This document shows positions 39,335-42,564 of a stretch of DNA of 42,564 nt, piece by piece. A model generated the notes under the pieces. It saw only the letters and a program-made list of their open reading frames with translations. It did no database searches and was not told where the DNA came from. The stretch is from Methylobacterium sp. BTF04 (GTDB taxonomy: Bacteria; Pseudomonadota; Alphaproteobacteria; Rhizobiales; Beijerinckiaceae), in assembly GCF_010692745.1 (NCBI RefSeq), contig NZ_JAAHTB010000037.1:1-42564 (forward strand), written 5' to 3'. Position 1 is the first letter of the stretch, and the number at the start of each line of letters is the position of its first letter. The position numbers and the translations under genes are program-made.

Positions 39335-41575
39335 ATGTCCTTGATGACCCAGACGGCCCTGTCGCGTCGGACGCTCCTGACCGGAAGCGGCGCCCTCCTC
39401 ATCGGCTTCAGCCTCGGCGACACGCTTGCCGCTCAGGGTGGCGCGCCGAACCCGAAGGCAACGGGCAGCAAGTCCGTTGCTCTCGATCAAGTCGACAGCT
39501 TCCTCGCGCTCGACGCGGATGGCCGCGTGACGATCTTCTCCGGAAAGGTCGACCTCGGCACCGGGGTCAAGACTGCACTGGCGCAGATGGCGGCTGAGGA
39601 ACTCGACCTGCCGCTCGACCGCGTCACCATTATTCAGGGTGACACGGCACTGACGCCCGACCAGGGGCCGACTTACGGCAGCCTCTCGATCCAGAAGGGC
39701 GGCGTCGAGATCCGCCAAGCGGCGGCAACGGCGCGCGCGCGCCTCATCAGTCTCGCGGCCGAACGCCTTGGAGTCGCCTCACAGTCCCTCGTCGCAGAAA
39801 ACGGCACCATTCGTTCGACGGCCGGTGGACCGAGCGTGAGCTATGCCGATCTCATTCAGGGCGGCCACTTCGAGATGAAGGTCGATAAAGAGGTCCCCAC
39901 CAAGGACCCGGCCCTGTTTAAACTCGTCGGCAGATCCGTGGCCCGCCTCGACATTCCCGATAAAATGACGGGGCGCTTCACCTACATGCAGGACTTCCGC
40001 GTCCCCGGCATGGTGCATGCGCGAGTCGTGCGCCCGCCCGCGATCGGCGCGAACCTGGAGAGTGTCGACGCCGACTCGGTCGCCGGTATCCCGGGTCTGA
40101 TCAAGGTGGTTCGCGAGGGCAACTTTCTCGCCGTCGTGGCCGAGCGCGAATGGGCGGCGATCAAGGCGGCAGGCGCCCTCAAGGCACAGTGGTCATCCTG
40201 GGAGGGCTTGCCCGAGCAGGAGCATCTCTGGGATCACGTCCGCGCGACCAAGGTGACGAAGGACGATGTCACGAGCAACGTCGGCGACGCTCCGGCTGCT
40301 TTCCCGAATGCGGCCAAGACCCTGTCGGCGAGCTACGACTTCGCCATTCATACGCATGGCTCGATCGGCCCGTCCTGCGCGGTCGCGGAGATCAAAGACG
40401 GCCAGCTGACCTGCTGGAGCGCTTCGCAGATGACGCATGCGCTGCGCAAGCAACTCGCGGCGATGACCGGCATGGCGCCCGAAGCCGTACGCTGCATCTA
40501 CCTCGAAGGGTCGGGCTGCTACGGGCGAAACGGTCACGAGGATGCCGCGGGCGATGCCGTACTCGTCGCGCGGGCTGTCGGACGCCCCGTCCGGGTTCAA
40601 TGGTCGCGCGCCGACGAGCATGGCTGGGACCCGAAGGGACCGCCGACCTTGATCGATGTGAGGGCGGGGCTCGACCAGGATGGCAATGTGCTTACTTGGC
40701 ACTCGCAGTTCCTCCTGCCGGACGGCGCCGCGGGTAACGTTCCGCTCGTGGCGGCGACCCTGGCCGAATTGCCTCATGAAACGACGCTGTCGCCGGGCAA
40801 CATCATCCAGAACTCGGCCTTGCCCTACGCCTTCCCGAATATTCGCACGGTCTGCCACCGTCTGGCCGACACACCGCTCCGGCCGTCATGGATCCGCACA
40901 CCGGGACGGATGCAGAACACCTATGCGAACGAAGCGTTTTTGGACGAATGCGCCGCAGCGGCGGGGGCCGATCCGCTCGCCTATCGCTTGAAGGCGCTCC
41001 AGGACCCGCGCGGCATCGCGGTGCTGAAGCGTGCTGCCGAGCTCGCGAAATGGGAGACGCGTCCGTCTCCCGCCCACCGGGACCCCTCCGCCCGCGAGGG
41101 CGATATCCTCCGGGGGCGCGGGCTTTCCTATGTGCGCTATGAACTCTACCGGACCTATGTGGCAGGTATCGCCGAGGTCGAGGTGAACCGGAAAACCGGT
41201 GCCGTCCGGGTACCGAGGTTCTTCATCGTCCAGGATTGCGGGCAGATCATCAACCCGGACGGCGTGCGAAACCAGATCGACGGCAACGTCATTCAGACGG
41301 TGAGCCGCGTGCTGATGGAGGAGGTCACCTTCAACCGGAGCGCAGTGACGAGCCTCGATTGGGCCAGTTACCCGATCCTGACGTTCCCGGACGTGCCGGA
41401 GGTGATCATCGATCTCATCGACCACCCCTCGGACAAGCCGTGGGGCTCCGGTGAGCCCTCTGCGGCGATCGTGCCGGCCGCGATCTCCAACGCGATCTTC
41501 GACGCCACCGGTGCGCGGGCGCGCTCGGTGCCCTTCACCCCCGCGAAAGTGAAGGCGTCCCTCCAAGGGACGTGA
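39335..41575 (+). CDS. Mo-cofactor subunit of an aldehyde/isoquinoline oxidoreductase (IorB type)
   Basis: Predicted 746-residue periplasmic molybdenum hydroxylase subunit. A twin-arginine signal (LSRRTLLTGSGALLIGFSL, about 8-26) indicates export with bound cofactor. Family marks are 'DGRVTIFSGKVDLGTGVKTALAQMAAEELDL', 'QGPTYGSLSIQKGGVEIRQAAA', a GSGCYGRNGHEDAAGDAVL loop, 'VRVQWSRADEHGWDPKGP' and the C-terminal 'PWGSGEPSAA' with the catalytic Glu. Substrates may be aldehydes or N-heterocycles, not determined by the sequence. No cytochrome c subunit gene, often found in IorAB operons, is present here. AGAGGG lies 8 bases before the ATG at 39335, while a GTG at 39326 would add three residues. 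Confidence 0.93.
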   Translation: MSLMTQTALSRRTLLTGSGALLIGFSLGDTLAAQGGAPNPKATGSKSVALDQVDSFLALDADGRVTIFSGKVDLGTGVKTALAQMAAEELDLPLDRVTIIQGDTALTPDQGPTYGSLSIQKGGVEIRQAAATARARLISLAAERLGVASQSLVAENGTIRSTAGGPSVSYADLIQGGHFEMKVDKEVPTKDPALFKLVGRSVARLDIPDKMTGRFTYMQDFRVPGMVHARVVRPPAIGANLESVDADSVAGIPGLIKVVREGNFLAVVAEREWAAIKAAGALKAQWSSWEGLPEQEHLWDHVRATKVTKDDVTSNVGDAPAAFPNAAKTLSASYDFAIHTHGSIGPSCAVAEIKDGQLTCWSASQMTHALRKQLAAMTGMAPEAVRCIYLEGSGCYGRNGHEDAAGDAVLVARAVGRPVRVQWSRADEHGWDPKGPPTLIDVRAGLDQDGNVLTWHSQFLLPDGAAGNVPLVAATLAELPHETTLSPGNIIQNSALPYAFPNIRTVCHRLADTPLRPSWIRTPGRMQNTYANEAFLDECAAAAGADPLAYRLKALQDPRGIAVLKRAAELAKWETRPSPAHRDPSAREGDILRGRGLSYVRYELYRTYVAGIAEVEVNRKTGAVRVPRFFIVQDCGQIINPDGVRNQIDGNVIQTVSRVLMEEVTFNRSAVTSLDWASYPILTFPDVPEVIIDLIDHPSDKPWGSGEPSAAIVPAAISNAIFDATGARARSVPFTPAKVKASLQGT

Positions 41576-41637
41576 TGAGACGACCAGACGGCGTTGCGTG
41601 CCACTCATGGCCGTCTGCCGGCGCGTCTAACGAACCC

Positions 41638-41661
41638 GTCGACCGGTCCAAGTCGGTCGAC
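41638..41661. other. perfect hairpin after the molybdenum-hydroxylase gene
   Basis: GTCGACCG and CGGTCGAC form an 8-bp perfect stem with an 8-base loop, about 60 bases after the stop of the large subunit. No T tract follows, so termination is doubtful. Transcript stabilisation is possible. Confidence 0.45.
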
Positions 41662-41735
41662 CTGAAACTTATTCCGTCCGTGGATCGTAACGACTGATGA
41701 CCCCGCCTGACGGGGCCGAAGACTCGGAGTTACGC

Positions 41736-42311
41736 ATGACACGCATGTTCAAGGTCGCAAGCCTCACCGTCGCCATGGCCCTCACCGGCATCGGCGCGTT
41801 CGGCACGGCGGCCCAGGCGGCGGAAGAGAAGACGGTGATGGTCGGCGGTGCGCCGATGTACCCGTCGAAGACCATCGTTGAGAACGCGGTCAACTCGAAG
41901 GACCACACCACCCTCGTCGCCGCAGTCAAGGCGGCCGGCTTGGTCGACACGCTCTCCGGCAAGGGTCCGTTCACGGTGTTCGCTCCCACGAACGCCGCCT
42001 TCGCCAAGCTTCCGGCCGGCACGGTCGACACACTGGTGAAGCCCGAGAACAAGGCCACGCTGACCAAGATCCTCACCTACCACGTGGTGGCCGGCACCAT
42101 GACGGCGGCCGATCTCCAGAAGGCGATCAAGGCCGGCGGTGGCAAGGCCATGCTGAAGACGGTCGAGGGCGGTAGCCTGACCGCCGAGGAGAAGGGCGGC
42201 AAGATCGAGCTCGTCGATGCCAAGGGCGGCATGTCCACCGTCACCATCGCCGACGTGATGCAGTCGAACGGCGTGATCCACGTGGTCGATACCGTCCTGA
42301 TGCCGAAGTAG
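41736..42311 (+). CDS. fasciclin-domain exported protein
   Basis: Predicted 191-residue exported protein. A signal peptide is at about 1-31 (MTRMFKVASLTVAMALTGIG, cleaved after AQAA). The single FAS1 domain (about 48-190) shows 'DHTTLVAAVKAAGLVDTLSGKGPFTVFAPTNAAFAKLPAGTVD', 'LTKILTYHVVAGTM' (the conserved YHVV motif) and the final 'GVIHVVDTVLMPK'. FAS1 proteins mediate adhesion and matrix interactions and are common secreted proteins in Methylobacterium. CGGAG lies 6 bases before the ATG at 41736. A strong terminator follows directly. Confidence 0.94.
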   Translation: MTRMFKVASLTVAMALTGIGAFGTAAQAAEEKTVMVGGAPMYPSKTIVENAVNSKDHTTLVAAVKAAGLVDTLSGKGPFTVFAPTNAAFAKLPAGTVDTLVKPENKATLTKILTYHVVAGTMTAADLQKAIKAGGGKAMLKTVEGGSLTAEEKGGKIELVDAKGGMSTVTIADVMQSNGVIHVVDTVLMPK

Positions 42312-42335
42312 GTCTCAGACACCGCAACACGGCAG

Positions 42336-42367
42336 AGCTGCCCGGACCGCGTCCGGGCAGCTTTTTT
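42336..42367 (+). terminator. intrinsic terminator
   Basis: AGCTGCCCGGA and TCCGGGCAGCT form a perfect 11-bp stem with the 5-base loop CCGCG, directly followed by TTTTTT. It ends the fasciclin gene transcript. Confidence 0.95.
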
Positions 42368-42469
42368 GTGAGCGCACATGGAGGGCCGAAGCCAGCCGGA
42401 TGTTGCGATGATCGTCCGACTTGTCGCGCGCGCCCCTGGCGGTGGAGGCCGCCAACGCTGTGGTCCTGC

Positions 42470-42564
42470 CTAAGATATGGCCTCGTATTCGATCAGGCGT
42501 TTCCCGCTCTTGATCGCCCGGTGGTAGTTCTTGGCCGCGACCTCGTCGTGGATTTCGAGCAGGT
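42470..42564 (-). CDS. C-terminal end of an unidentified protein
   Basis: A minus-strand frame enters from beyond the window and stops at TAG (42470-42472). The last residues read LLEIHDEVAAKNYHRAIKSG followed by KRLIEYEAIS, a charged helical pattern that is clearly protein-like. There is too little to name a family. It is convergent with the fasciclin gene, with the terminator between them. Confidence 0.55.
   Translation of the reverse strand, partial: LLEIHDEVAAKNYHRAIKSGKRLIEYEAIS

Overview
The window looks like a chromosomal segment of a GC-rich alphaproteobacterium, most likely Methylobacterium or a close relative in the Methylobacteriaceae. This rests on the strong G/C third-position bias, a cluster built around a serine/alanine-glyoxylate-type aminotransferase, a cyo-type quinol oxidase, and several small low-complexity secreted proteins of the kind common in that family. 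The genus is an inference. I saw no rRNA, tRNA, CRISPR array or prophage structural gene.

Positions 1-4055 form an accessory patch with visibly lower GC than the rest. It holds the 3' end of an abortive-infection-like gene, a small convergent gene, a ParB/Srx-like protein followed 39 bases later by a D12-class adenine methyltransferase, and an IS1595-family insertion sequence at the border. A defence or DNA-modification role is the most plausible reading, but unproven.

Positions 4062-10562 carry scattered single genes: a class III adenylate cyclase divergent from a DUF1275 membrane protein, a pirin, a SAM-dependent methyltransferase preceded by an unusually AT-rich intergenic stretch, and a photolyase-like FAD protein that lacks the usual N-terminal antenna domain. 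Positions 10622-13234 hold an OmpR-type two-component system with overlapping genes, then a small secreted peptide gene. The same GTTAC-N5-GTTAC repeat lies before the regulator gene (on the opposite strand) and before the peptide gene, suggesting a shared regulon.

Positions 13598-17016 contain small exported proteins and an SDR oxidoreductase, with clear intrinsic terminators. Next to them is a short stretch (17187-17526) that looks like a decayed gene.

Positions 17530-26731 form a two- and three-carbon metabolism cluster: a CaiB/BaiF CoA-transferase, an MFS carboxylate transporter and a class V aminotransferase on the minus strand, divergent from a GntR/FCD regulator, followed by a threonine aldolase and a large FAD/Fe-S 2-hydroxyacid dehydrogenase. 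Together they could oxidise a 2-hydroxyacid such as glycolate, aminate glyoxylate to glycine and handle beta-hydroxy amino acids.

Positions 27680-33090 hold a TetR-controlled RND efflux operon. Its genes are chained by ATGA overlaps and it starts with an unrecognised small membrane protein behind tandem operator-like dyads. Positions 33239-42564 hold a DUF2147 protein, the quinol oxidase genes cyoABCD (minus strand, three consecutive 4-base overlaps), a two-gene periplasmic molybdenum hydroxylase of the IorAB type, a fasciclin-domain secreted protein with a strong terminator, and the 3' end of an unidentified gene.
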